A stretch of DNA of 64,000 nt from Blastomonas sp. SL216 (lineage in GTDB: Bacteria; Pseudomonadota; Alphaproteobacteria; Sphingomonadales; Sphingomonadaceae), in contig CP113055.1 in the NCBI GenBank assembly GCA_026625625.1, forward strand, positions 2,048,501-2,112,500, given 5' to 3'. The notes below the pieces were generated by a model. The model was not told the DNA's origin and ran no database searches. It saw only the letters and a program-made list of their open reading frames with translations. How positions within the stretch are numbered: the stretch's first letter is position 1; each line of letters opens with the position of its first letter. Below, one piece after another: positions 27,683 through 36,864 of the stretch. A program made the translations under genes and the position numbers.

Positions 27683-28882
27683 ATGACCGACCTGTTTTCC
27701 AAGTTCGACGCCCTGATCGGCGAGCGCGAGGCCCTGCTGTCCACCGGCGTGCGCGATCCCTTCTCGCTGGTGATGGAATCGGTCAAATCGCCGACAGTGG
27801 CGATGTGCAACGGCAAGGAGACGATCCTGCTGGGCACGTACAACTATATGGGCATGACCTTCGACCCCGACGTTCTGGATGCCGGCAAGACCGCACTCGA
27901 CAATTTCGGATCGGGCACCACCGGCAGCCGCGTGCTCAACGGCACCTATGCCGGGCACCGCGAGTGCGAGGAAGCGCTGAAGGAATTCTACGGGATGGAC
28001 CATGCGATGGTCTTTTCCACCGGCTATCAGGCGAACCTGGGCATCATCTCGACCATGGCGGGCAAGGAGGATTACATCATCCTCGATATCGACAGCCATG
28101 CCTCGATCTATGATGGCTGCGCGCTCGGCAATGCCCAGATCGTCGCCTTCCGCCACAATGATGTCGAGGCGCTGGAAAAGCGGCTGAAGCGGCTGCCCCC
28201 CGAGGCTGGCAAGCTGGTGGTGCTCGAAGGCGTCTATTCGATGCTGGGCGATATCGCGCCGCTCAAGGAAATGGTCGCCGTGTCCAAGGCTGCTGGCGCG
28301 ATGGTGCTGGTGGACGAAGCGCATTCGATGGGCTTTATCGGCGAGCATGGCCGGGGCGTTGCCGAAGCTGCAGGCGTGATCGACGATGTCGATTTCATCA
28401 TCGGCACCTTCAGCAAGTCGGTCGGCACCGTCGGCGGCTTCTGCGTGTCGAACCACCCGAAGTTCGAGGTGCTGCGCCTGGTCTGCCGCCCCTATGTGTT
28501 CACCGCCAGCCTGCCGCCGAGCGTGGTCGCCACCGCCGCGACCAGCATCCGCAAGCTGATGCACGCCGGCAACAAGCGCGCGCATCTGTGGGAGAATTCC
28601 AAGCGCCTGCACCAGGGCCTGCGCGATCTGGGCTTTGCGCTCGGTACGCCCGAAGCGCAGAGCGGCATCATCGCGGTGATCATGCCCGACATGCTTAAGG
28701 GCGCGCAGATGTGGGAAGCGCTGCTCGATCGCGGCCTGTACGTCAACCTCGCCCGTCCGCCGGCAACCCCCGCCGGCATGACGCTGCTGCGCTGCTCGCT
28801 ATGCGCCGAACATTCGGCCGAGCAGGTGACGCAGATCCTGGGCATTTTCGAGGCTGCAGGCAAGCAGGTGGGCATCGTCTGA
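27683..28882 (+). CDS. spt: serine palmitoyltransferase
   Basis: 399 residues, slightly shorter at the N-terminus than the 420-residue Sphingomonas paucimobilis enzyme as recalled. It is a PLP-dependent alpha-oxoamine synthase with GSGTTGSRVLNGT, DSHASIYDG (stacking His), DEAHSMG and the PLP-binding Lys 245 in GTFSKSVGTVGG. It condenses L-serine with an acyl thioester to 3-ketosphinganine, the first step of sphingolipid synthesis in the cytoplasm. The adjacent ACP and epimerase genes support the assignment over the related AONS and KBL enzymes. Confidence 0.93.
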   Translation: MTDLFSKFDALIGEREALLSTGVRDPFSLVMESVKSPTVAMCNGKETILLGTYNYMGMTFDPDVLDAGKTALDNFGSGTTGSRVLNGTYAGHRECEEALKEFYGMDHAMVFSTGYQANLGIISTMAGKEDYIILDIDSHASIYDGCALGNAQIVAFRHNDVEALEKRLKRLPPEAGKLVVLEGVYSMLGDIAPLKEMVAVSKAAGAMVLVDEAHSMGFIGEHGRGVAEAAGVIDDVDFIIGTFSKSVGTVGGFCVSNHPKFEVLRLVCRPYVFTASLPPSVVATAATSIRKLMHAGNKRAHLWENSKRLHQGLRDLGFALGTPEAQSGIIAVIMPDMLKGAQMWEALLDRGLYVNLARPPATPAGMTLLRCSLCAEHSAEQVTQILGIFEAAGKQVGIV

Positions 28883-28901
28883 TCGCCAGCCTCTGAGCCG
28901 A

Positions 28902-29909
28902 TCAGCCCCAGATCGTCGTCAGCCAGTAGAAGAGCGCACCGACCGCCGCCGAGGCGGGGATGGTGATCAGCCACGCGACAACCACGCGGCCGGCAACGCC
29001 CCAGCGCACCGCCGAGGCGCGGCGCGCCGCGCCCACGCCGACCACGCAGCCGGTAATGGTGTGCGTGGTCGAGACGGGAATGCCGAACGCGGTGGCGGCA
29101 AACAGCATCACCGATCCGCCGGAAGAGGCGCAGAAACCCTGCTGGTGCGACAGCTTGGTGATGCGCGTGCCCATCGTCTCGATGATCTTCCATCCGCCCG
29201 ACATGGTGCCGAGCGCAATCGCGATATAGCAGCTCAGCACCACCCATTGCGGCACGGCAAATTCGCCTTCCAGCATGCCCTGCGAATAGAGCAGCACGGT
29301 GATGATCCCCATCGTCTTCTGCGCATCATTGGCGCCGTGGCCCAGCGAATAGGCGGCGGACGAGACCAGATGGAGCCGCTTGAACACGCTCTCTGCCCGG
29401 TTGGCGGTGGCCCGCACGAATATCCAGGATGTCGCGATCACCAGCAGGATCGACAGGATCATGCCCAGCGTCGGCGACAGGATGATGGCAGACGCGGTCT
29501 TGAGCACGCCCGACCAGACGATGCCGTCCAGCCCTGCCCGCATGATGCCCGCGCCGATCAGCCCGCCGACCAGCGCGTGGCTCGACGAGGACGGGATTCC
29601 CTTCCACCAGGTCACCACGTTCCAGAACATCGCCCCGACCAGCGCGCCGAAGATCACCTGCGGATCGACGATATCGGCATCGATAATGCCCTTGCCGATG
29701 GTCTCTGCCACCTTCAGCCCGAACACCCAATAGGCGGCAAAGTTGAAGAATGCGGCGAACAGCACCGCATGCACGGGCTTGAGCAACCGGGTCGACACGA
29801 CCGTCGCGATCGAGTTCGCCGCATCGTGCAGGCCGTTGAGGAAATCGAACGCCAGTGCGAGCGCGATCAGCGCGATCAGCAGCGGCATGGCGATGATGGT
29901 CGTTTCCAT
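28902..29909 (-). CDS. low-affinity inorganic phosphate transporter, Pit family
   Basis: 335 residues with about ten membrane segments. Two inverted signature repeats are clear: FDFLNGLHDAANSIATVVST near the N-terminus and SLGHGANDAQKTMGI in the centre, with PVSTTHTI near the C-terminus. Pit proteins import metal-phosphate with protons. It lies 18 bases after the stop of the Nudix-DUF47 gene on the same strand; DUF47 (PhoU-like) proteins commonly pair with Pit. No obvious ribosome-binding site precedes the ATG, so translation may be coupled. Confidence 0.93.
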   Translation of the reverse strand: METTIIAMPLLIALIALALAFDFLNGLHDAANSIATVVSTRLLKPVHAVLFAAFFNFAAYWVFGLKVAETIGKGIIDADIVDPQVIFGALVGAMFWNVVTWWKGIPSSSSHALVGGLIGAGIMRAGLDGIVWSGVLKTASAIILSPTLGMILSILLVIATSWIFVRATANRAESVFKRLHLVSSAAYSLGHGANDAQKTMGIITVLLYSQGMLEGEFAVPQWVVLSCYIAIALGTMSGGWKIIETMGTRITKLSHQQGFCASSGGSVMLFAATAFGIPVSTTHTITGCVVGVGAARRASAVRWGVAGRVVVAWLITIPASAAVGALFYWLTTIWG

Positions 29910-29927
29910 GGGATCGGTGCTGGCGCG

Positions 29928-31082
29928 TCAGGCGTGATCGATGACGAGGCCGTCAATCTCGTTGGCGACATCCTCGAACCGGTCGACCACCCGCTCGAGA
30001 TGCATGAACAGCTCGCGACCGACGGTGAACTGGATCGGGCTGGTCGCGCCATGCTCCTTGTAGAGCGCCTTCAGGCCGCGCGCATGGATCTCGTCGGCAT
30101 GGCCTTCCATGATCACCAGCCGCTCGGTCAGCTCGTGCAGCCGCTGGGCATTGCGGTTGACCTGGCGCAGCAGCGGCAGCGCCTCGACCGTGATCCGCGC
30201 GCAATCGACGATGATCGCGGCGATATCCTTCATTTCCTGCTTGAACTCGGTCACCTCATAGAGGTCTATCGCACCGGCGGTCTTCTGCATCTCGTCGATG
30301 GCATCGTCCATCGCGCCGATCAGGCTGGTGATCGCGCTGCGGTCGAACGGGGTGAGGAAGGTGCGGCGAACGGTCTGCAGCACCTCGCGGGTGATCTGGT
30401 CCGCCTCATGCTCGCGCTCGACCAGTTCCTGGACATGGTCGGCCATGCCCGGCCCGCCATTGAGCAGCCGTGCCAGCGCGTTCGAGCCCGACAACAGGGT
30501 GAGCGCATGCGCCTCGAACAGTTCGAAGAAATTGCCCTGCTTGGGCAACAGGGCCTGGACCCATTGGAAAACCGCCATCTTGGGTGATGCCTTTTGCGTG
30601 TCTGGAAGGAAGCCGGTCTTGGCAATGCGGCGATCGGATTCGCTCGCGCGGAAACGGCGGATCAGTTCGGCCAGCTCGGGTTCGTCGACCATCTGCGCGG
30701 CCTCTTCCAGCGAGAACCACTGCCGGTCGCGCTGATCCTGCTCTTCCCATTCGTCGAGCACATCGGTCACCGAAAACGGAAACACCTCAACGGTGACGTT
30801 GAGCATCGCGCCGTTCTTGCGCTTCTTGCGGTAGCGATAGCTGCCAAGCGGTGTCGGACAGGCCGCGCCCTTGACGCCAGCCTCTTCCTCCGCCTCGTGC
30901 GCGGCGGCGGCATGGGGCTGCAGTCCCTCGATCATATTGCCTTTGGGCAGCACCCAGCGCCGCGTCTCGCGCGAGGTGACGAGCAGGACCGTCACCGGCG
31001 CGTTCACATCATCGCGCGCGGTGCGATAAGGCAGTGCAGCTATCTGGCGAATGGTGGATCCCCCGTAACAAAACGGTCGCAT
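29928..31082 (-). CDS. Nudix hydrolase fused in frame to a DUF47 (PhoU-like) domain
   Basis: 384 residues with no stop between the two parts. Residues about 1-165 are a Nudix domain: PKGNMIEGLQPHAAAAHEAEEEAG, shown here split as GNMIEGLQPH and EAEEEAG, with the catalytic E-x2-EE in place but His for the usual Arg and no Glu at position 7. Residues about 169-384 start MAVFQWVQALLPK, which looks like a natural DUF47 start, and form a helical PhoU-like domain of the usual 215-residue length. DUF47 proteins regulate Pit transporters, and Pit follows. Translation of DUF47 alone from the internal ATG at 30578 is possible. The start at 31082 has no clear ribosome-binding site. Confidence 0.75.
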   Translation of the reverse strand: MRPFCYGGSTIRQIAALPYRTARDDVNAPVTVLLVTSRETRRWVLPKGNMIEGLQPHAAAAHEAEEEAGVKGAACPTPLGSYRYRKKRKNGAMLNVTVEVFPFSVTDVLDEWEEQDQRDRQWFSLEEAAQMVDEPELAELIRRFRASESDRRIAKTGFLPDTQKASPKMAVFQWVQALLPKQGNFFELFEAHALTLLSGSNALARLLNGGPGMADHVQELVEREHEADQITREVLQTVRRTFLTPFDRSAITSLIGAMDDAIDEMQKTAGAIDLYEVTEFKQEMKDIAAIIVDCARITVEALPLLRQVNRNAQRLHELTERLVIMEGHADEIHARGLKALYKEHGATSPIQFTVGRELFMHLERVVDRFEDVANEIDGLVIDHA

Positions 31083-31243
31083 ATCTGTAACAAATGCCGG
31101 TGCAAAGCGATTTTTGCGGATTTTGGGGCCATGCGAGACGGCTACCCACGGCTTTGTGACGCACGACCGCTTGCAAGGCTTCAATTGGCTGCAAATATCT
31201 GTAAGGGCACCGCCATGGTCCTCCCCGGAAAAGGCCGCAACCC

Positions 31244-34200
31244 ATGACCGAACTGCTTGCGCTGCGCGATCGCGTGCGCGCTCATCACCGTGCCGACGAA
31301 GGTGCGGTGCTCGATTATCTGATGACCAGCTACGCCCCCTCGCCCGAGCTGCGCGCGCGCATCCGCGCCCGCGCCGTGCGCGTGGTCGAGGATGTCCGCG
31401 CGGCATCGGGCCCGACGCTGATGGAAAGCTTCCTCGGCACCTATGGCCTGTCGAGCGACGAAGGCCTGGCGTTGATGACGCTGGCCGAGGCGCTGCTGCG
31501 CGTGCCCGATGCCGAAACCATCGACGAGCTGATCGAGGACAAGATTTCCCCTGCCAACTGGCGCGAGCATTTCGGCAAGTCAGAAAACACGCTGGTCAAT
31601 GCCAGCACCTTCGCGCTTTCCATGACGCAATCGGTGCTCGAAGGCCCGTCGAGCAAGGGCCCGCTGGATGCACTGCGCGGTGCGATCAAGCGGCTGGGCG
31701 AGCCCGTGATCCGCGCCGCCGTGCGCCGCGCGATGAAGGAGCTGGGCAACCAGTTCGTGCTCGGCGAGGACATGGACGAGGCGCTCAAGCGCTCGCGCAA
31801 ATGGGCGGCGGAAGGCGCGACCTTCAGCTATGACATGCTGGGCGAAGCCGCGCTCACCTTCCCCGATGCCGACCGCTATTTCGCATCGTACATGCACGCG
31901 ATCCGCGCGATCGCCGATGCCGCCAAGACCGACGACATGCGCACCAATCCGGGCCTGTCGATCAAGCTCTCCGCGCTCTATCCGCGCTACGAGATGAGCA
32001 AGGCCGACGAGTGCGTCCCCGCGCTCGCCGACCGGGTGCTCGAACTCGCCCGCGCCGCGCGCGATGCGCGCATCGGGCTCAACATCGATGCCGAAGAGGC
32101 CTATCGGCTCGGCATGTCGCTCGACATCATCAAGCTGGTGCTGAACGATCCGACGCTCGCCGGATGGGATGGCCTGGGCGTGGTGGTGCAGGCCTTTGGC
32201 CGGCGCGCCAGCTTCGTCATCGACTGGCTTTACGGTTTGGCGGAAAAACTCGACCGCAAGATCATGGTGCGGCTGGTCAAGGGCGCCTATTGGGATAGCG
32301 AGATCAAGCGCGCGCAAGTTGATGGCGTGCCCGATTTCCCGGTGTTCACCAGCAAGGCCGCGACCGACATCTCGTATATCTGCTGCGCTGCGCAGCTGCT
32401 GCGACTCACCGACCGCATCTATCCGCAATTTGCCACGCACAACGCGCACAGCGTCGCCGCGATCCTGGAAATGGCCGGCAACCGCGACGATTTCGAGTTC
32501 CAGCGGCTGCACGGCATGGGCGAACCGCTGCACCATGCGCTGCTGCGCAACGAAAAGGTTCGCTCGCGCATCTATGCGCCGGTCGGGCGTCACCGTGAGC
32601 TGCTCGCCTATCTGGTACGCCGCCTGCTGGAAAACGGCGCGAATTCGTCGTTCGTCAACCAGCTCGCCAACCATGCCGTGCCCGCCGAGGCGATCGCCGC
32701 CGATCCGTTCGAGCAGCTGGAGGCCGCGCGCGCCGAAGCCGATGCGAAGATCATCCGTCCCGCCGCGATCTACGCGCCCTCGCGGGTCAACTCGCGCGGC
32801 TGGGATCTCGCCAACCGCGCCGATCTCAACGCATTCCTCGAAACGCGCGCTGCTTTTGTCGACCATCAATGGCAGGCCGCGCCGATCCTGGCGGTCGACG
32901 CTGGCAGCAGTGCTGCACCGCGCGCCGTTTTCAGCCCTGCACAAACCGACCGGCGTGTCGGCACAGTGACCGATGCCAGCGAGGCCGAGGCGCAAGCCGC
33001 GATCGCCGCAGCCCGCATCTGGGACGCGCCCGTTGCCGATCGTGCCGCCGCCCTCAGCCGCGCGGCCGACCTGTTCGAGGCCCATCACGGCGAAATCTTC
33101 GCGCTGCTGTCGCGCGAGGCGGGCAAGTCCGCGCCCGATGCGATTGCCGAACTGCGCGAGGCGGTCGATTTCCTGCGCTATTACGCGGCCGAAGCGATGG
33201 CTGCGCCGGGCTCCAGCCCGCGCGGGATCATCACCTGCATCTCGCCTTGGAACTTCCCGCTGGCGATTTTCACCGGACAGATTGCCGCCGCGCTTGCCAT
33301 GGGCAATGCCGTGCTCGCCAAGCCGGCGGAGCAATCACCGCTGATCGCGCATCTGGGCACCCGGCTGCTGCACGAAGCCGGCGTTCCTGCCTCTGCGCTG
33401 CAGCTGCTGCCGGGATCGGGCCGCGTGATCGGCGCTGCGCTGACCAGCAACCCGGCCATTGCGGGCACCTGCTTCACCGGATCGACCGCGACCGCGCAGG
33501 CGATCAATCGCGCCATGGCAGAGCATTGCGCCCCCGATGCGATGCTGATCGCCGAGACCGGCGGACTCAATGCGATGATCGTCGATTCGACCGCGCTGCC
33601 CGAACAGGCGGTGCGCGATATCGTGGCTTCCGCGTTCCAGTCGGCAGGCCAGCGCTGTTCGGCGCTGCGCATGCTCTACGTCCAGCGCGACATCGCCGAA
33701 TCGCTGAAGGAAATGCTGTTCGGCGCGATGGATGCGCTGACGCTTGGCGATCCGTGGTGGCTGGCAAATGATGTCGGCCCGGTGATCGACCAGTCGGCGC
33801 GCGAAAAGATTGCCGCGCATATCGAGACCGCGCGGCGCGAAGGACGGCTGCTCAAGCAACTCGAAGCGCCAGAGACCGGATGGTTCGTCGGCCCGGCGGC
33901 CATCTCGGTCAATGGCATCGAGGATTTGGCCGAGGAAATCTTCGGCCCGGTGCTGCATATCGCGACCTTCGAGGCGGGCGAGATCGACGATCTGGTCAAC
34001 CGCATCAACGCGCGCGGCTATGGCCTGACCTTCGGGCTGCAGACCCGCATCGACAGCCGCGTTGATGACATTACCGCGCGCATCCACGCGGGCAACATGT
34101 ACGTCAACCGCAACCAGATCGGAGCCGTGGTCGGCGCGCAGCCCTTTGGCGGCGAAGGCCTGTCCGGCACCGGTCCCAAGGCAGGCGGACCGCGCTATCT

Positions 34201-34729
34201 GCCGCGCTTTGGCCTGGCAGAAGCGCCGCAGTTCGACCTGCCGCCGCTGACCCGCATCGCCGCACGCGCCGAGGTCGAGGCTGCGCTCGCCGCGTTGCCG
34301 CGCGTGACCGAACTGCCACTCGACAGCATGACCATGCCGGGGCCGACGGGCGAATCGAACATATTGTCCACCTTCGCGCGGGGCCGGGTGCTGTGCCTGG
34401 GTCCGACGATCGAGGCAGCGATGCAGCAGGCGGAGATCGCGCGGGGCGAAGGCTGCGCGGCGTTGATCGTGGTGCCGGGCGCCAAGGGACCGCACGCGCT
34501 GGACGGCTTTATAGAGCGCGCCGACCTGGCCCAGATCGAAGGCTTCGATGCCGTCGCCATCTGGAGCCAGACCGAGGACCAGCGCGCGATCCGCAAGGCG
34601 CTCGCCGCACGCGACGGTGCGATCCTGCCTTTGCTCACCGAACGCCACTTCGCCCCGCGTTGCGTGCACGAACGCCATGTGTGCATCGACACGACCGCCG
34701 CCGGCGGAAACGTCTCGCTGCTGGCGTAG
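31244..34729 (+). CDS. putA: bifunctional proline dehydrogenase / L-glutamate gamma-semialdehyde dehydrogenase
   Basis: 1161 residues. The N-terminal helical part and FAD barrel (about 150-470) include LSIKLSALYPRYE and RLVKGAYWDSEIKRAQ; the aldehyde dehydrogenase domain (about 520-1010) includes CISPWNFPLAI, AETGGLNAMIV and the catalytic Cys in FQSAGQRCSALRM. A C-terminal ALDH-like tail of about 150 residues makes it a long PutA. There is no N-terminal ribbon-helix-helix, so it is not an autogenous repressor. It oxidises proline to glutamate. It is divergent from the Nudix-DUF47 gene. Confidence 0.96.
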   Translation: MTELLALRDRVRAHHRADEGAVLDYLMTSYAPSPELRARIRARAVRVVEDVRAASGPTLMESFLGTYGLSSDEGLALMTLAEALLRVPDAETIDELIEDKISPANWREHFGKSENTLVNASTFALSMTQSVLEGPSSKGPLDALRGAIKRLGEPVIRAAVRRAMKELGNQFVLGEDMDEALKRSRKWAAEGATFSYDMLGEAALTFPDADRYFASYMHAIRAIADAAKTDDMRTNPGLSIKLSALYPRYEMSKADECVPALADRVLELARAARDARIGLNIDAEEAYRLGMSLDIIKLVLNDPTLAGWDGLGVVVQAFGRRASFVIDWLYGLAEKLDRKIMVRLVKGAYWDSEIKRAQVDGVPDFPVFTSKAATDISYICCAAQLLRLTDRIYPQFATHNAHSVAAILEMAGNRDDFEFQRLHGMGEPLHHALLRNEKVRSRIYAPVGRHRELLAYLVRRLLENGANSSFVNQLANHAVPAEAIAADPFEQLEAARAEADAKIIRPAAIYAPSRVNSRGWDLANRADLNAFLETRAAFVDHQWQAAPILAVDAGSSAAPRAVFSPAQTDRRVGTVTDASEAEAQAAIAAARIWDAPVADRAAALSRAADLFEAHHGEIFALLSREAGKSAPDAIAELREAVDFLRYYAAEAMAAPGSSPRGIITCISPWNFPLAIFTGQIAAALAMGNAVLAKPAEQSPLIAHLGTRLLHEAGVPASALQLLPGSGRVIGAALTSNPAIAGTCFTGSTATAQAINRAMAEHCAPDAMLIAETGGLNAMIVDSTALPEQAVRDIVASAFQSAGQRCSALRMLYVQRDIAESLKEMLFGAMDALTLGDPWWLANDVGPVIDQSAREKIAAHIETARREGRLLKQLEAPETGWFVGPAAISVNGIEDLAEEIFGPVLHIATFEAGEIDDLVNRINARGYGLTFGLQTRIDSRVDDITARIHAGNMYVNRNQIGAVVGAQPFGGEGLSGTGPKAGGPRYLPRFGLAEAPQFDLPPLTRIAARAEVEAALAALPRVTELPLDSMTMPGPTGESNILSTFARGRVLCLGPTIEAAMQQAEIARGEGCAALIVVPGAKGPHALDGFIERADLAQIEGFDAVAIWSQTEDQRAIRKALAARDGAILPLLTERHFAPRCVHERHVCIDTTAAGGNVSLLA

Positions 34730-34736
34730 AACATTC

Positions 34737-34760
34737 TCCCCTCCCGCGAGCGGGAGGGGA
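34737..34760. repeat. single GGGAGGGG palindrome after putA
   Basis: CCCCTCCCGC and GCGGGAGGGG form a perfect stem with a two-base loop. It is the same unit that forms the ends of the larger repeats at 4981-5080 and 19739-19866. It lies 8 bases after the putA stop and could act as a transcript-end stem for putA and for the convergent PadR gene. Confidence 0.65.
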
Positions 34761-34765
34761 CAGGA

Positions 34766-35419
34766 TTACAGCCGCTCGATCTTGCGCGCAGCTTCGTCGA
34801 GGATTTCGGCGACCTGGTGCTTGAACTCGGCGTCCGTCTCACCGCTGGCCAGACGATGCGCCATGGCCGCCATCAGGTTGCCGACCGCGCGGCCGATCTG
34901 CGGGCCGCCGGCGCGCTGTTCACGCTCCTCGCCCGCCTCGCTCAGCCGAGCGAGCAGTGCATCGGCCTCGTCGCGCTTTTCCACCAGCTCCGCCACGCCC
35001 GCATCGGTGATGCGGAACGCCTTGCGCGCGCCCTCGGTCTCGGCCGAGGCGATCAGGCCTGTATCTTCCAGCAGACTGAGCGTCGGATAGACCACGCCCG
35101 GGCTGGGGGCATATTCGCCGCCGGTCAACTCCTCGATCGCCTTGATCAGGTCATAGCCGTGGCGCGGCTCCTTTTCGATCAGCGCCAGCAGCACCAGGCG
35201 AAGTTCGCCGCTGTCGAACATCCGGCGACGCCCCCGGCCGCCGCGACCACCGCCGCCACGTCCGCCCCGGCCACCGCCGTCAAAGCCCCAGTTGCCGAAA
35301 TCCCAGTCACCACCCCAGCTGCGACCACCGCCGCGACCAAAGCTCATGGCGATGAACGGCTTGCCGCCCTCGCCCCAGTTTCCACGCGGGCCACCGCCCA
35401 TTTTGAAACGCATACTCAT
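34766..35419 (-). CDS. PadR-family transcriptional regulator with Gly-rich N-terminal tail
   Basis: 217 residues from ATG, with GGGAG upstream. The first 65 residues are Gly/Arg/Trp-rich (GRGGRGGGGRGGRGRRRMF), then a PadR winged helix (about 66-145: LRLVLLALIEKEPRHGYDLI, GVVYPTLSLLEDTGLI) and a helical C-terminus for dimerisation. PadR proteins repress and often control themselves. The 14-base palindrome 34 bases upstream of the start is a likely operator. The target is unknown. The Gly-rich tail is unusual for PadR and resembles that of the PadR regulators of phage-shock-type loci in some families. Confidence 0.85.
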   Translation of the reverse strand: MSMRFKMGGGPRGNWGEGGKPFIAMSFGRGGGRSWGGDWDFGNWGFDGGGRGGRGGGGRGGRGRRRMFDSGELRLVLLALIEKEPRHGYDLIKAIEELTGGEYAPSPGVVYPTLSLLEDTGLIASAETEGARKAFRITDAGVAELVEKRDEADALLARLSEAGEEREQRAGGPQIGRAVGNLMAAMAHRLASGETDAEFKHQVAEILDEAARKIERL

Positions 35420-35452
35420 GTCGATTCTTACTCCCGTGTATCTCGATGGCTC

Positions 35453-35466
35453 TAAGATATATCTTA
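35453..35466. promoter_or_regulatory. perfect palindrome in the padR promoter, putative operator
   Basis: TAAGATATATCTTA is a perfect 14-base palindrome, AT-rich in GC-rich DNA, 34 bases upstream of the PadR start and 76 bases upstream of the divergent rarA start. It could bind the PadR dimer and control both genes. Confidence 0.6.
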
Positions 35467-35541
35467 ATGCATCTTCGTCAAGAGGTGAATTGAACGCTCC
35501 CGCCCTTCCCCCGCTGCCCATGAACCGCTAGCGTCAAGGCG

Positions 35542-36864
35542 ATGAGCGATTTATTCGATACCTTGGCAGCATCCGGAACCTCGGCCGAAGCCGCGCCCGC
35601 AGCGGATGCACCGCTGGCCGACCAGCTGCGGCCCCGCTCGCTGGCGGAGATCATCGGCCAGGATCATCTCACCGGCGGCGAAGGCGCGATCGGGCGCATG
35701 GTGGCCGCCGGAAAGCTGTCTTCGATGATCCTGTGGGGGCCGCCCGGCACCGGCAAGACCAGCATGGCGCGGCTGCTGGGCGAGGCGACGGGAATGCGCT
35801 TCGTCGCCATTTCTGCCGTGTTTTCGGGCGTCGCAGACCTCAAAAAGGCCTTTGCCGAAGCCGAGAAAATGGCGGGTGCGGGCCAGCGCACCTTGCTGTT
35901 CGTGGACGAGATCCACCGCTTCAACCGCGCGCAGCAGGACGGCTTTCTGCCCTTTGTCGAGCGCGGCACGGTGGTGCTGGTCGGCGCCACGACCGAAAAC
36001 CCCTCGTTCGAGCTCAACGCCGCGTTGCTGAGCCGGGCCCAGGTGCTGATCCTGCGGCGGCTCGACGAGGCGGCGCTGGGCGAACTGATCGCGCGCGCCG
36101 AACGGCTGACGGGAAAGCTGCTGCCGCTGAACGGGGATGCCCGCGCCGCGTTGATCGCCTCGGCTGATGGCGATGGCCGCTTCCTGCTCAACCAGGTCGA
36201 GACCCTGCTGTCGATCACCGTCGAGCAGCCGCTCGATCCGGCAGGGCTGGCGGCGCTGCTGCACCGCCGGATGCCGGTGTACGACAAGGACCGCGAGGGG
36301 CATTACAACCTCATATCCGCGCTGCACAAGGCGATGCGCGGCTCCGATCCGCAGGCGGCGCTCTATTATCTCGCGCGGATGCTGGTGGCGGGCGAGGAGC
36401 CGCTCTATGTGCTGCGCCGCATCACCCGCTTTGCCAGCGAGGATATCGGCATGGCCGATCCGCAGGCCTTGGTGCAGTGCCTCGCCGCCAAGGATGCCTA
36501 TGCGTTCCTCGGCTCTCCCGAGGGCGAGCTGGCCATCGTGCAGGCGTGCCTGTACTGCGCGACCGCCCCCAAATCGAACGCCGCCTATGCCGCGCAAAAG
36601 GCCGCGTGGAAAAGCGCGCGCGCAACGGGATCGCTGATGCCGCCGCCCAATATCCTCAATGCCCCGACCAAGCTGATGAAGGATATCGGCTATGGCAGGG
36701 GCTATGCCTATGACCATGACGCGGAGGAAGGCTTTTCCGGCGCGAATTACTGGCCCGATGAGATGGAACCGCAGCGTTTCTACCAGCCGGTGGAACGCGG
36801 CTTTGAAGCCCGCATCGCCGAACGCATGCGGGTATGGGAGGATTTGCGCAACAAGCGGGGTTAG
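35542..36864 (+). CDS. rarA: replication-associated recombination protein RarA (MgsA)
   Basis: 440 residues of the AAA+ clamp-loader-like type. Walker A GPPGTGKTSMARLL, Walker B TLLFVDEIHRFNRAQQD, sensor VGATTENPSFELN and a C-terminal tetramerisation part with YLARMLVAGEEP. RarA acts at stalled forks. It is divergent from padR and ends overlapping the stop of the BrnA-like gene. Confidence 0.95.
   Translation: MSDLFDTLAASGTSAEAAPAADAPLADQLRPRSLAEIIGQDHLTGGEGAIGRMVAAGKLSSMILWGPPGTGKTSMARLLGEATGMRFVAISAVFSGVADLKKAFAEAEKMAGAGQRTLLFVDEIHRFNRAQQDGFLPFVERGTVVLVGATTENPSFELNAALLSRAQVLILRRLDEAALGELIARAERLTGKLLPLNGDARAALIASADGDGRFLLNQVETLLSITVEQPLDPAGLAALLHRRMPVYDKDREGHYNLISALHKAMRGSDPQAALYYLARMLVAGEEPLYVLRRITRFASEDIGMADPQALVQCLAAKDAYAFLGSPEGELAIVQACLYCATAPKSNAAYAAQKAAWKSARATGSLMPPPNILNAPTKLMKDIGYGRGYAYDHDAEEGFSGANYWPDEMEPQRFYQPVERGFEARIAERMRVWEDLRNKRG

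Noticed and set aside
29061-30587. A 508-residue plus-strand frame opposite the Pit and DUF47 genes
   Set aside because: Reverse-frame shadow; Arg/His/Asp-rich nonsense translation with no domain.
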